DNA of 64,000 nucleotides, taken from Pachypanchax playfairii. Taxonomy: Eukaryota; Chordata; Actinopteri; Cyprinodontiformes; Aplocheilidae. The stretch covers positions 2,505,928 to 2,569,927 of the forward strand of contig SSNP01000031.1 in assembly GCA_006937955.1 (NCBI GenBank), in the 5' to 3' direction. This document shows, piece by piece, positions 13,601 to 28,600 of the stretch (positions are counted from its first letter, which is position 1; every line of letters starts with the position of its first letter). A program made the translations under genes and the position numbers. The notes beneath the pieces were generated by a model that made no database searches, had not been told where the DNA came from, and saw only the letters and a program-made list of their open reading frames with translations.

Positions 13601-16600
13601 AGTGGAATTAAGTGTCTTATTAAGTGTCTTAGACTCTGTTTTATTGTTTATCTGAGAATGGGTCAGTGGGATGATTCCCACACAACCCACAGAGACTCTT
13701 ATCGGACTCGGTCATGAAACAAAATCAAAGAAAAAAAAGGTCAAGTATAAAAAGTTCATCTTAAGTTGACTGTTATGTTTTGTCATAGGTATTCAGACTT
13801 ACATATAAATGTCACATCGTATGAAAAACATCCAAAAAATCTTATTTTGATTAAAATATATATATATATTATTTTAGATAGATTAGATAATTTGCTTATC
13901 AAGCAGAATAACAGATATCCAGGTACATTTAGTCACTCATTCAAACTATGGTGATATTAATGACAAGAGGAAGACTCACACCAGCCAATGTGCTGCTGGA
14001 ATAAACAACATTTTAACAGTTTATTATTATTATTGTTTGTCTTAACTTTCCCACCTGCTGCAAAAACAAATGATGAAAGAAAACAGAGTGAATTTTAAAT
14101 GTAGTTACAGACAACATCCTGAAATGACCCCGGAAAGACAAAGTGTCCCTAACTAATGAAAACAGAAGACGAGTAACAAAAGGAACTGAAACCTGAACTG
14201 AAAATAAGAACGTGTTCTCAATGAAAAAATAAATAATAAATGAGGAACAAAGAGAAAAGAGACTTTACTATTCAGAATGAACAATAGACTTCTTGACTAT
14301 CTTGTACATGTTACCAAACCCACACAGTAACACACAGTGTTATAAACAAGTTTGTCTTCAATATTAGCTGGTGAGGAAGAATCAAAATAAAGATGAGAAG
14401 AGAAGAGAAGGAGTCTGAAGGGAAGAGGATTGACAAAAAACAAGAAATTCAGCAGTTTTATCACTAGTAGCTCCAAAGAAATCATTTCTGCTTTATGTTT
14501 TCCCCCGTGCACGGTCCTACTGCACCAGGTTGTGTCAATAAATGTTAGAAAAAAATCATAATCACCATCAAAACTGAAATCATGATGAACAACAACAATC
14601 ATTTATTGAATTTGGGAGCATTTTGCATTAATTGCATTTATACTTAAATGTGAAATTTTTCTTAATGTCTTTTTCTTTCACATTCATTAATCTAATCGAA
14701 TCAGGTTATAAAGTTTTATAAGAAACGTATTTTCCTACTTGATCGATCAGTCACATGAACAAAACACAGACAGCCCTGCTAAGCAGAGACGAGCTACGGG
14801 AGCCCGGGTGTCAGCTTTGGACTTTGAGCAACAGAACATCCGCCAGCTGCCTCTTAATTAATCATAATGGAAGTATATTTTTAGATGCATATCACACACC
14901 ACTGGTGTGTTTCGCTCTTGTTCTGATGTCTTTCATTTTTCAGACTTGTGTGTCAATCACAACAAGCTGTCGAAGCATTTTAGAGAAGTGGAAAGTGACG
15001 AATAATCGTTTCTTGCCTATTCCATTATTTCTGTGATCTGAAATCGACATCTAAATTTCGACTGATCGCAGAAGCCTAACGCTGGTTGAAAGAGGTAAAT
15101 ACGCCGCTTACACCTGCAGATAGAACTCGAGACGAGGCAAGAAAATTCAAGCCTTTACTCAAGTGGAACAATTTCAGCTTCAGTCAGACTCGATCGCGTG
15201 CTAAATTGCATTCAGTTCTCTGCTTTATATGACTGTGTGTGTGAGTGTCAGAGGTCATGGCGATGGGAAATGAGGAAAACTTAATGGCCACTGGGTTTAA
15301 GGTGAACAGATGTTGCATAAAGACACAGAGTAGGATTCACTCCCAATATATGCAGAACTGATGTTGAATTCAGCACCAGCTTTCACAGCGATTTGTGTCT
15401 CTTCTGAACAAACCTGACTTAGAAGGTATCAACTTTTCTTGCAAAAAGAAAACGCCCTTCTCCGTGTACAGAAAGTGGCGTGATTGTGTCGTTTCCAGAG
15501 AGAGCGGCGCCTCTCCTGTCTGTGCATTTATCAGAGCTGATTTGATCAGGATTGTGGCAGCAGATCCAGCTGAGAGAAACATGTTAGTGCATACGAGTCC
15601 CTGCTGTGCAGTTTGGAGCGAGCGGGTTTTCTTCCACTGAATTAACTACATTGTTGAGCCAAAACACATTCATAAATACAGGAATAAGTCCAGCACCGAC
15701 CTGGCTTGGGTCTGTCTGAGCTGTCTGAGGGATTCCAACTTGGATTTTTCTTGACTAGTGCAAATCATACACTTTTAAATTTGAGATAAAACCTCAATAT
15801 ATGATGAAATTTCCTCTTAGTGTTGTTGATTCCATGAAGTGAAAAAAAAAACATAATCATCATCTCCATCTCCATCTATTTACACAGATTTTTATTTATT
15901 GTTTTTCCACATTTAGGCAGTTGTGGAAGCAAATATATGCTGAGTGATAAAAAGCGTTTGAAATTACTAAAATACTGTGACCTTTAAGCATCATTACGGT
16001 GGAACTGACAGCGCTGTAGTGTTTTTTTCGAGCCGTAGAACATGAGGCAACTCTCGGCAACCCTGCAGCATATTTCCTGGTGTTGTTCACTCCGCTCTGA
16101 CAATGTCCCTCAGCAGTATCAATACTGGAGAAGGGAGTTTGTTGAATGCTTTATATAGTGTATAAGATTTGATTTTTGTTTTTTTTTAACAGTGTGCATT
16201 AGATGTTTGGGATGAGGCAACACCATCACACCCATGCAACTCTGCAGGAATCTCATGTATTACCAAGAAGCACGACTCATATCGGCTTAGGCTCTATAGC
16301 TGTAGCCGCCGATTACGGCTACGAGGGATGGTTTGATGGAACGATGCCGGCAGCCAGAATGAAACAAGATCACAAATCCGGAGTTCTTTTATTTTTGTTG
16401 TTCGGCTTCCGGTAATCCCCTGAAAACTCTCTACAATAGTAGAGAGCATATGCTTTCCAGAAATGTTCATGGACCGAAATATTAGTCACGTGGACTTCAA
16501 ATATTATAAATCTTTCCTACAGTTAAAGTTGAAATCATTCAGTTTGGCCCATCTGAGAATAACCTGTCTACCCATGATGCATCACTTCTGCAGGCCGTAC

Positions 16601-19600
16601 CATGTGACTGATTCTACACATGTATTTTTATGCCTGTTTTAATTTATGACTGAGTTTAGATCTTTGTTGCTTTGTGTGTGTGGTTTGTGTCACCACTGAG
16701 GCTCCTGTGATGCTAAGTGGTGGCCCCAGCTAGGGGCCCATTTGACATTTTCTACCTAGACGGGCCCTTAGGGTGGAGTTAGAGACTAAAACATCAATGT
16801 CTGAATTACTCTAACCCTTTCTCCAACCCTTCAGTCTCTGTTTCTCAAAGTCCTTTTGTTGCACTGGGGCTGCGCACAAACACACAAGCAAAAGAAAAAA
16901 AAGACATGCACGCACACACTTTGGGGCGTTGATGGCCATGCTCCAGCTGTCAAGAGGAACGGAACAGATCAGCTATCCTCCAAGTATTGTGTGTAATCAA
17001 TGTCTCATCTCTGTTCCATTTGCTCCAGACAGCATCACGTATGATAACCCTCATGTTATCGGAGAGACAAGGCAGAGAAATGGCTGCTTAGGGAATATCA
17101 CCTGACACCCTATTTGTTGAGAGATTTTCATACTGTGATTCAGGCTGCCCTCCATCTGCTGAGAAAACAGCACCGGTGCTTGGAGCAAAGCTATCTGGCA
17201 ACCCAAAAAAATTAGAAGTCACTTTCTGAGGCCTAATTGGACCTAAAAAATAAATAAAAATCATCTGATACATGTGCTGCAACGTCTGCCAAACAGTCAG
17301 ATTTGTCAAGTTTTTAACTCGGCTGTGAATCAGACTCGGTTCTGGCACCTTCACAGGTGGCCTGATAACACTTTGTTAAAACCAGAACAGAAGGTAAAAG
17401 CTAAATTTAAGGGTACTTTATCCTTTCAACAGAACAATATCATTTGATTAAAGGCATTGACAGTCAGTTTGGGATCTATTGTCAATGTATTGTCATATTT
17501 TATCAGTTTTTAATGTATTAATATAAATAAAATCAGCATGCTCCAAATAAAGAAATAAAATAACTGACATGGAAACTGTTTCCATGATCTATCACTGTGA
17601 TATTATGACTGACAGGTCAGTGTGAACAAATCAAACCCCTCAGGGTGTTCTAGGGAATCTGGTACCAGGTCTACACGGTTTCGGTTTGAGGGCCTTTTCT
17701 GATTGGTTGTAAAATTTTTGGGAAACAATCAGATTTGTATATGGTGACTTTAAATGTAAGCTAGTCTTTTTTTGTTGTTGGTATCTTCAAAGACTCACTC
17801 CAATTAAAAACATTGTTTTTCGTGTTGTTAAAATGCTCTTGTGCCATTTTTCTGACAATAGAGGACGTATCTTGAGAAAATTAAGCCCAAAATTGCATTT
17901 TTGAGTATTTCTGCCTTTAAATCACTCAGACTCAGAAGTAATTTGAAAAATTCAGTTTGAACAAGAATGTTATTTTGATGTATGAAATGGATTGGGCGGG
18001 CTTATAGCACTAGTATAAACAGAGATCTCTTAGCAACCGGGAAAGAGGCGGGGTTATCCCCGCACCAACGGTTCAACCCACACAGAGACGAATTGCTAAT
18101 GAGCTACTGCCGGTATGGAGAAACTACTTCATAGAAAATGTCACAGTTTTTGTGATTTGGGGTAAAAATGCAAAAGTTGTAATTTAATGACCACTGAGAA
18201 CATTTTAAAATAGCTCAAAATATGATTGGAGTGGGCCTTTAACCCATTATTTAGCTTCCTCTGTCTGCTGCAGCTTCCTCTGTGGTGACTAAAGGGTGCA
18301 ACTTAATACAACGTTTAATTTATATAATTTAATAAGGAGATGAAACTTTGCTCTGCTTTTAAACAGTATCAGAGGATGTGAAAAATAACAGCAGAAGCTT
18401 TATCTCAATTTGAGGTTCCTGTTTACAGCTTGTATTAGCATTGATACACAGCTAGCTGCTAAAGGAAGTGAGAAAAGTAGCCTTAACAAGACACGTGTTA
18501 GATGATTTATGATCCTTTTCATGATTTTCTGCAGTGTTACAACCATTTAGGCAGATAATTGTTGCAGTGAGAGTAATTATTAGCAGAATAAGTGACATTG
18601 TGCTCGCCATTCAGACGACACTGAAAAGCCAAGAACAATATAGATGTGCAGTAGGAGCATACGTGGAAGTATGTGAGGGAAAAAAGCCTTCCTGGTTTTA
18701 GTTGAAAAATATATATAGATGTGTTAAGTTTGTTACTGTAATTTAGGAACTGTGATGTTCGTCATGAAAACAAACATGTAAAAAAAAAAAAAAAAACATT
18801 TGTTTTAGGAAGGTGTGCTAAATTTGATCCATCTGAACGTGCTAACATTTACTCCTGTCACTGTAAATCACTAGACATTTTCACACTGCTCATTAACAAG
18901 GCGACTGTGGTGCTTTTGTTGGGTCTTTCTGTTTATAAGGAATGGAGACAGAGACCTGTGAGCTGGATTGATGTGTACTGGACAAAAAGAACACGATTCT
19001 CTTGACACTTAGATTACTGGTAGAGCTTTAACTCTGAGATTTGGTCAGTAAAAAAGGAGGAAAGTCAAGCAACAGAAGAATTCTATGAATTTTAATACGT
19101 AAAAGGCTGGCAGCTGTTAAAGAAAGGAACAATATTAACTGCCTAGAAAATACAAAAATGAAAATCTGAGGAACAGAAGCAATAGTTGAAAATACTGAAA
19201 AGCAGATTTCTTTTGCCCTTTTTTTTTTTTTTTTTGGAGACGTGCAGCTGGGTAACTCAAGGACGAGGAATCTTAATTTTTCTCTCTATCCGCACTTGTG
19301 TACCACCCCTGCAGAAAGCAATCTGTTTGAGAAAGAAACAGAGATGCAGCGAGAGCGAGAACAAGGAGGAAATGGGGAGAGAAACTTGTGGAAAAGGAGT
19401 GAGCAAATTACTACTGGTGAACAAGATTTTGGTACTAACATCTTGATACTATTCGCCGAAACCCCCCCACCCCCTGCGCTTGTTCTGTGGCACACACACC
19501 GTCATTCTCTTCTCATACTGCTACATGTACTCTCATAATGACAAAAGACACCTACAGATGGCAAAAAGAAAAACCTTCAAAGCGATGGTGTTATTACTGA

Positions 19601-22600
19601 AAGGAAGACAGAAAATGGGGGAAGGAAGATGCAGAAGGGGGGGGTGCAATAAAATCAAAGAGTGAGAGTTATAGGGAGAGTCGTGGTGGAGGTTGTTTCT
19701 ATCAGACCATTTGAGCTCAAGCTGTAACTATTCTCACATCTTGTTGCAAAGGAAATAAAACCAAGAAATAACCTGCAGGTTCCAGAGGATTAAACAGAGT
19801 AAAGGGACGAGAGCTGCAGATCACACCCAGCAGCAACGGTGACGAGCTGAAAACATCGTAGGCCATCTTCAAGGAATAAAAAAAATTGTGTTTCTCCTGC
19901 AGCAGAAATAAAAAGCAGTCGGTTGAGCTCTGAATGTTCATTGTTTCGGAGTAAATGCAGAACAGACTGGAGTTTACAACCCCCTTCTTTGTGTACACAC
20001 ACTGCATAAACACAGGAGATTGGATTTACTGAACGCACCTTTAATTGAGTCAAAATGTCACTTCTCAACATTTTAAATCCACACCTGCCTCCTCACAAAA
20101 TCAGGCAGGTTATTTAAACTCATCAACTTGAACGTGTGACAACCGTCGACTCATTCCATCAACGCAGACGAGCAGAAGCCCGGAGCTGGACATGCCGCGG
20201 ACAGATGGAGCGAGAGTGGACTCGAACTGACTCATGTGTGCCGTTGGAGTGCGTCCATGTGTGTCAGGTGTGTGTTTGTGTTTCAGAGAAAACGTGTGCA
20301 TGTATTTTCTCTTGAACAGCTTGAAAATAAAGTGTTAACACAAAGACAGGAAGCGACACACATGCTCACTCCCATTAATCAACACACACAAACGTGCTCG
20401 CGCCCACGCACACACACACAGTAAGCAACAATGTTATGACAATAAACTAAGTTTTACAGCCCACTGTAGCTGCACATCTGGAGAGCATCAGGGCGCGCAG
20501 GGACTGATAAAGTCACACACATACACACAGGCGCGCTGGGAGCCGCAGCCAAGACGACAGGGTGTGCTCAGCACCAAGAAAAAGTGAAAATCTCTGTTCC
20601 TTTTTGCCTTCCTCTCCTTGTTTTATCCTTCTATCCATCTATTTTTCCCCATGCACCCCCCCCTCCCTCCCCTCCATCTCCCTCCCTCCTCCTGTTCTTG
20701 TTGTCTCTTCTCTAATCCGTTACGACAGAGACACAGAACACAAATCTCCCTGTTGGCAGAGGAAGTACAGCGAGTTTCAAGTGAAAGAGGGGGAAGAAAA
20801 AGGGGCCGAGATAGAAAAAGATTGACTGCTGAACACTAGTTGAAGTGATTTATGAGGTTGGAATCTGTGCTCGAACATATGCAGACACTCCTCGTCTTTC
20901 GCTCAATCTTACCAGCAGAGACGTAGAGATCACGCTCTTCAGCCCGGCTAAGTGTTTCCTGGACTCGCAGGTTGCTAGTCGCTGTAAACCAGACATGCAT
21001 CCAAATCATTGCTGTTATTATTTCCAGTGATTTGCTGATTTTTAAAGATATTTTGATCTCTTAAATGATCAGATCGAGAGCTAAAACTCTAAACGAAACT
21101 TTGTGGTTATGAAATGTTCTCATTGTTTAACTGTAATATCTGAAATCAACTTGTGACGATCGTCATAAACAACATTCAGCAGGGTTTTAAGTTATTAGAT
21201 GATTCTTATTGGTTGTTGAAACCTGATAAAAAATATATATATATATTTTTTTTTTTGAATATTTTAAACTCTTTGTATACATTTTTTGAGGAAAAGACTG
21301 GATAAGCCATTTATTTTTCCCTGTCTCTAACTTTTTCGCTTCATCCAGTGAGATTTGCAAAGTTGAGCCAGTTGGAACAAAAAAAATCAGTGTCAGTTGG
21401 AAGAAAATTGAAGCCATCTTTGCCACAAAGACACAAAGTCTCCAGCCTCATTTTATGCTCTTTTTTTCTTTCAGTAAAAGCCTGTACTATAGTTTTGATG
21501 TAACTGATGTTGTTAATATTTTTGCAGATTATTTTGATAATTGTGATCTTTAACACCAAATGCACCTATAATGTAACCGTGGTCATCGAATTAAAGGGAC
21601 ATGTTGACATTTCTAGCTTTTTCAATACAGGTAAAGAAAAAAAAAATCAATATTACAAGAAATATAAGCATAAAAAGGAAAAGCAGAGAATTATTTGGGG
21701 GCTTTAGGGTGTCCAGATTAGATTGAATATTGTGGATCTTCTTGATGTTTATTCGATAAAAAAATCATCAATGATAAAATAAACCCCGAAAGTCAGCCCT
21801 GAAAATGTGTTACAATCAGAATAAATGTTTTCTTACGTTTGTTTGTTGGTTAGCTGAAATTAATAGCAAAATAAGACAACACTAGAATAAAATGATATGA
21901 TGCAGGAAGTAATTCCAAGAAAAACAATTCTTAAAGAGGTAATTTCATACAAATTTCAGGACTTTGTGGTTATTTCTTAAGTATTAACCTGTAATATGAA
22001 ACATTTTATATCTAAAAAACGTTATGAAACATTGATTAACAGACCTTTCAATCTGTCTGTGTCAAAATTCGGCTCATTCCGTCAGGCCTCGGGATGCAGC
22101 TCATTCATATTCATTATTCTAATTTGCTGGACTCAGACTGGCTAACAAACTAGCATATGAGAGCAAAGAATACTGTTTCCTGCCCTGCTGCGCCTGGCAA
22201 CAGCACACGTAGTCTCTTCTGGTTTGCTATGTGTTATGCTACAGCTTTTAGCCAGCAGCATGCTAGGCGTGGTTTCAACAGTGGGAGCTGTCGAATACTA
22301 ACGAACAAAGGAGTTGGGACGAAACCGATACAGGCCGTTCAGACTCGGGAGAACTTGGGTTTTATCGCCACCTGCGTATTTTGAGAGATACAAACTGAAA
22401 GAGAAGTTGTTGACCTGTTTTCACACCCACTATGAAGGTAAGAACACCTGTGGAGCTAAAATATTCAACAGAAACCTCAGAAAAACTGTTTTTAATGGAA
22501 GGACCTCTTTAAGAATCGACTCTAATCAATGGCTTTGTGGCAGAAGTAATGACTTCAGGAAAGATGCTGATAGGAACGATCTGAAGGCTGAGAAGTACAA

Positions 22601-25600
22601 AAAGATGGTGTCACCTCACAGGGACAAACACAAAACCTAAAAAAAACAAGTTTCATATTTCACCTATAAACATACAACAAATAATTAAACCAGTAATCCA
22701 ACTTTTCTTTCTTTAATAGTGGCACTCCCAGGCTCCCGTAGTAATCATTTAAACCTGATCCTTCTATTCTATTTGCCATTAAATACAAGGCACACACACA
22801 AAAAACACACAAACACACACTAGGAGACAGAAACAAATGCCATTTAATCAAGTTGTATAAATAAATAAAAAGTTGTATTTCCCACAAGTCCATCTGGTCC
22901 CCTGCTTCTCATCACACACACAGCTTTCATCTGCTGGTCAATAAAACTCTCCCTCTCCTTCACACACACACACACACTAAATGAAAGGCACGGATGACCA
23001 CACACATTGGTTGGTGCATCTAAATGTAGATGGGTTTGGTCTGCTAGAACGACTAGCGGCAAGAAGAAACCTTTATCAAGTAAATCCATTTGTTTTCTGT
23101 TGTTTCACACGCGCCCCGTTTGACCGTCCCATCAATCGCTTTAACAAACGCTATCGACATGTGTTTTTCTGCGCTTTAATTTCACAGCACTGTGCGACTA
23201 CAGTTCTGATCCGGTGCTTTGGCTGTGCGCTAATGTCAAATAGCAGTGAGTAAAAATAGAACCGAGCTGAGGGCACCACATAAGCACAAGCGTGGGAGAA
23301 AGAAAATAACTTTATACTTTCATTTGCTGATTCTTTGATGAATTATACCTTTCAAGCCTCAAGCTGCCTGTTATTTATTTATTTTTTTAATGCTGTTAGG
23401 AACAGAATGGGATTATTTGAAGTCTGATGCAACACAGAGCACAAAGTGTAAAAGTATGTATGTGTGCGTGTGTGTGGAAGTCACCTGTATTTTTACTTCT
23501 CAACTAGACTAAATCCACAGTGGTGGTTAACCGAAAGCAGACATTGTGTCACGACTGCTGGTCTTTTTCAGATCTGTTCCACACTTACAATTTAGAACGG
23601 ACTACTTGCACTTTTACCGCACAGTTACAGGAACTGAGGAGCTACAGGAGCCAAACTCTGGAACCAAAGTCAAACAGACTTCTTCATCTCGGTTAAATTT
23701 GAACAAATTTAAAGATCAAAGCAATTAAGCTCACTAAAGACCTGAAAAACAAAACCTGAATTTACATTTTCGGACCAGAAAATCACGTCAAACCTTTGCG
23801 TTCTTGAGCTTTACCTACTTGTTTTACTACATTGTTTAAATTGTATGAACTCTATCCAGTATTAATCCAAATGCTTGGAATGAACTACCCTTTGAAGGTA
23901 GTTTTCAAAACAAAGTCAGCTGCTCTTTAGCCTTTAATGTACGAGTGACTGTGATAAGTCTAAAGAAAAACACCTGAACGTGTGAAACTTATTAAAGGCC
24001 CACTCCGACCATCTTTTGGGCTATTTTAAAGTGTTCTCAGTGGTCTTTAAATTAGGACTGAGGCAGAACCGTTGGCGCAGAAGATCTCCCACCTCTTCCT
24101 GCTCTCTCACAGATCTATGTTTATGCTAGCGCTACCGCTATCTGGAAGCTAGCAGAGCAGGAGCTTTTGGTCAGCCCAGTGGTTTTTCTACGTCACAAAG
24201 CCAGTCTTTTTTTTCGACACATTTTAGCGTCTGCTACTGATTTACAGTGATTTGAATACAAAAATACTCAGAAAGGCAATTTTGAGCTTAATTTTCTTAA
24301 GATATGTCCTTTAGCATCAGAAAAATGCCCCAAGAACATGTTAACAACATGAAAAACACGGTTTTCATCAGAATGGGTCTTTAAACAAAATTGTAGTTCA
24401 GAATTTTCTGCTGATGCCATAAAAACCCTCAGTAAAAGATTTTTGCAGAAGCAGGTGTTATCTGTTACGCCTTTAGCATTATCAATAAATGTAACTTAAC
24501 CATCACAAGTTCTTGAATCTAACCAAGTGGTTTTGCTATATAAGTTAAAAGAGCAATTATGATCTCCAATCCAGAGTAAATCCTATTTGCAATAAAACCT
24601 AATCGAACAGGTTGGCAGCGTTATACTAACCAAATAGCTTTGATACATAAATGTCTCCAAGCAGCTTTTTTGTGCAGTTTTGGGGTGTAAACATAATCAA
24701 GTACTGTGTCTAAACATGGCCAAGTATTTTTTGGTAACTAAACCCAATTAAATATCGCTTAAAGTTTACTTTTATTGTGTTTGTCCTTAAGCCTTTAAAT
24801 TTCCACTCATGCACAGAAGATTTTTAATAACAAATATATCACTAACCTGCACTTTGAACTATAATAATAAAGAAATATCTTAAAAACACAGCACCATGTA
24901 AAGGTTCCAATACAAAGTCTAAAAATCTGGGAATTCCATTAGTTCCAATAACAGTGAAAAGAGAATTAGAAAAATGTCATCAGTTATTTGTTACCAAACA
25001 CCAATCTCCAGAAACAGACACACACACAAAGCCAAACCCCCTCCCCACTTCCCACTCTGAATGAATCGCTCCTTGTCTCTGAACTGATGGAGCGATAAAG
25101 TTGGTTTAAACAGCCGTAGATACACCGGCACACACTGTCGAGGCAGGAACATGTGTTTTACATCAAGAGCTCCTAGCTATACAAGAGCTAATGTTACCAT
25201 CTGGGTGCTTGTGAGCGCGTGCATGTGTCAGAAACAGGGGTGGAACATGTCTTCACGATCTCCTATCAGCTTTTAATCTCCCTCTGGCGCAAAAAGGGAG
25301 ACAGAGAGAAAAGGAAAGAAAGAAAGAAACCACTCAGGGAGAGAGAAAGTGATAAACCACAGTGAAAAAGGGGGGAACAAATTTATCCCCAATCTCTAAA
25401 ACCTCCCATTATTCATTTTGCTTTGCAAGGCTCCTTTGCTTTTTCCTTGCCTCGGGCAGAAGGGGAGCAAGCAAGCAGAAGTTGCCTACTTTGGTTTACG
25501 TGTATGAGTGGGGGGGTGTTTATATGTGATTTAATTCTTACTGTCTGAATACTGTGGGAGTTGACAATTCTCATTTTGGCTTCTTGGGTTACTTATGGGG

Positions 25601-28600
25601 GCTGTGTTGCAGGGAGAAATGTCAACATTCATTCCTCACTTAGTGCTTGCAAAGGACTCAACAGTTATTATTTAGCTTGGAGAGGTTGACTTGTTGAGTT
25701 TGTTTAGGCCTTCCACAATGATGTTGCAGTCCAATTTACAAAATGCTCCAGCCTCTGTTATGTCCAGGAAACAGCAAGTGGATGCAAACATTAAAGTCTT
25801 TTCAGCCCACTAAAACTGGATTACAACCAAAATTGCATCATCGAATTCTTTTGTTCAACAAAAGTTTGTGCTGCTGTTTACCTCCTTAATCTATGACAAG
25901 TTAAACTACAAACACACAAATACACAAAAAAAAATAAAATGGAAAACTTAATACTTTGTTCTGGGAATTTGATATATTTCAGGTAAGGGTTTTGGACCCC
26001 TTGAATATGGACAATGACCCTAAAAGGTAAAATAACTAAATAAAAATTAACTACAATGTTGATGGACTTTACAGGGTCTTCACAAGGTCTTCAGGTTCTG
26101 TGGGTTTCCTGTTACCTATGATCCATCATCATTTTAAAGACTCACTCTGGTGAAAATCATGTTTTAGTGTTGCTAGCATATTTTAGTGTCATTTTTCTGA
26201 TGCTAGAGGATGTATCTTATGAAAATCAAGGTGAAAATTACATTTCTGAGTATTTCCGTATTCAAATCATTGTGAATTAGTAGACGATATAAAAATGCAG
26301 TCTAAAAAAGACTGTATTTGTGACATAGAAAAGCCACAGTGTGGGCCACAAGCTCCTGTTCGTACCTCTGGCATAAACTGAAATGCTTGAAGAAATATCT
26401 TAAGAAAATCAAGCTGAAAATTGCCTTTTTGAGTATTGCTAAATTCAAATCCCTGTGAATCAGTAGTTGATACAAAAACACATCTAAAAAAGACTGGATT
26501 TGTGATGTAGAAAAGGCACTGGATGGGTCACAAGCTCCTATAGCAACCAGTAGCACTAGCATAAACAGAGAGCTCTCGGCATTGGGGAGGGGTGTGGGAG
26601 ATCCTTCGTGCCAACGGTTCCGCCCACAGAGCGGAGGTGAATTGCTGATGAGCTACTGCCGCTATGCAGAAACTTAACTCTAGAAAACAGCTGAGATTTT
26701 GGGCAAAAACAACCATAATCATAATTTAAAGGCCTCTTAGATGTTTTAAAACAACTCAAAAGATGATCAGAGTGGGTCTTTAAACATGTACGGCAGTACT
26801 GTAGCAGGGTCAAGAGGGTTTACCAACATGGTGTAAACTGTTTTAGGGTTCTGGGTGGAACATGAGGGGATTTAATGGCAGTGTTTTCATGAACTAAGTT
26901 GTAGAGAATTTAAACCAGACCTGGTTATGATGGCCTCACACCTTGGACACATCCCCATGAGGCCATCATACTAGTATAATATCAAATCAAATCAAATCAA
27001 AAATACTTTATTAATCCCCGAAGGGAAATTCAAGTGTTGTTGTAGCTCAGTTATTCTTCAGGGAGCCATAGAGAGTTCTAGCTGTGGACAGGAAGGATCT
27101 CCTGTAGCGGTCTGTGCTGCAGCCGATTATGAAGAATCTTCTGACTGAAGACACTCTGTTGTTGAGTTACTGTGTTCTGAAGAGGATGATGAGGGTTTTC
27201 CATCATGTTCTTCAACCTCCTTTGGACAATCAACTCAAGAGACTCCAGTTCAGTCTCCAGGACAGAATCAGTCCTCCATATCCATCTGTTCAGCCTCCTC
27301 GTGTCACATACTCTGATGCTCCGCCCCCAACAGGTAACTGCAGATGTGATCAGCTGACAAACTCCTCTTCTTTTTTCGCTCCTCTTCAAATCTCTGTCTG
27401 TCCGTATTGTTTGAAAGCCAGACAGAGACACACTGGAGTCCAGGATATGTCCCTTTAGCCATGTCTCAGTGAAACACATGATGATGATGGAGAGTGAAGG
27501 TCAAGCTGTTCTCATGTCTCCTTGAATTTCCCTTCTGGGATAAATAAAGTATTTTCAATTCAATTCAATTCAATTCAATTCAATGCTGCATTTCAACAGA
27601 GTTTCAAGTTCATCCATTTTGTTAGCAAATAGATCTCACATTTGTCAATATGACTGATGGAAGTGAAGGTTTAAACTTCCTCTTTCTCTCTCTTCACTCT
27701 GCTCCTGCTCTGCAGCCACGTCTTCTTCTTTTGAGCTCATCAGGGATCCAGAGTTTCAATTTGAGGATTATTTCAGCCTTAGAAATGTCAGTTAGCTGCT
27801 CTTACTTGTAAACAAGTCTCTTGTTGCCATGGTTACGCATCATAACAAGTGGCAAAAAAGTGACAAATCCAGCAAAAAACTCGATCAGCACAGCACCCAA
27901 ATCAGAAGAAAAGTATTTAGAAAATATTCCAGAAGAAAAAACCATCAAGAAATACTCAAAAAGAATTAAAAAATGCTAGCAAGTGCTAGCAAAGTCACAG
28001 AGCTACTCCAACAAGCTGCCACCAGTTGTAGCGCTATTCCGGAATGATATATACTATAATATATAATATAATATAATAATATAATATAATATATACTATA
28101 GTATACTATCTTTGATGCCACTCTAGTTTCATATGAAGAAATAAATGTTGCATCATGGGAACATTAAAGTGTTTTTGTCAAAACTGCTTTTACTTCTATA
28201 TAATACAACTCTGCTTTTCACAGAAAATTCTTCCAAAAACAACAAATTTTAAAGAATTTTTAATCCTAAACCGCAACATGAAGGGTGCTCCTAAGAATAG
28301 CTATTAGTGGGTCTACTTTGAATTGTAAATGAGTCTAACACCAGAATAATTTCAAATATCGCACAGTGTTAAGGTCAGCGTACGAAAACGCCTCCACAAG
28401 ATTCTGGTATTATGCATCAAACCTATATTCAGCATCTGAGGCTCTCGGGCCAAAAAAGATTTACTGCTCAGTCTTGTTTACTGCACAAACAGTGGTCTTT
28501 GTGTTAGCCAAGTCTGTGTATATGCGTGTATGCACACACTTCCAGACCTTATTAGGTTGTACTTGTGGTAATGCTTAACCCCACTAAGAGTTTGGCAGCC

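Noticed and set aside
26980..27001. Short direct repeats considered as a CRISPR-like array
   Set aside because: This is a 5-bp unit retroposon tail in a vertebrate genome with no spacers.
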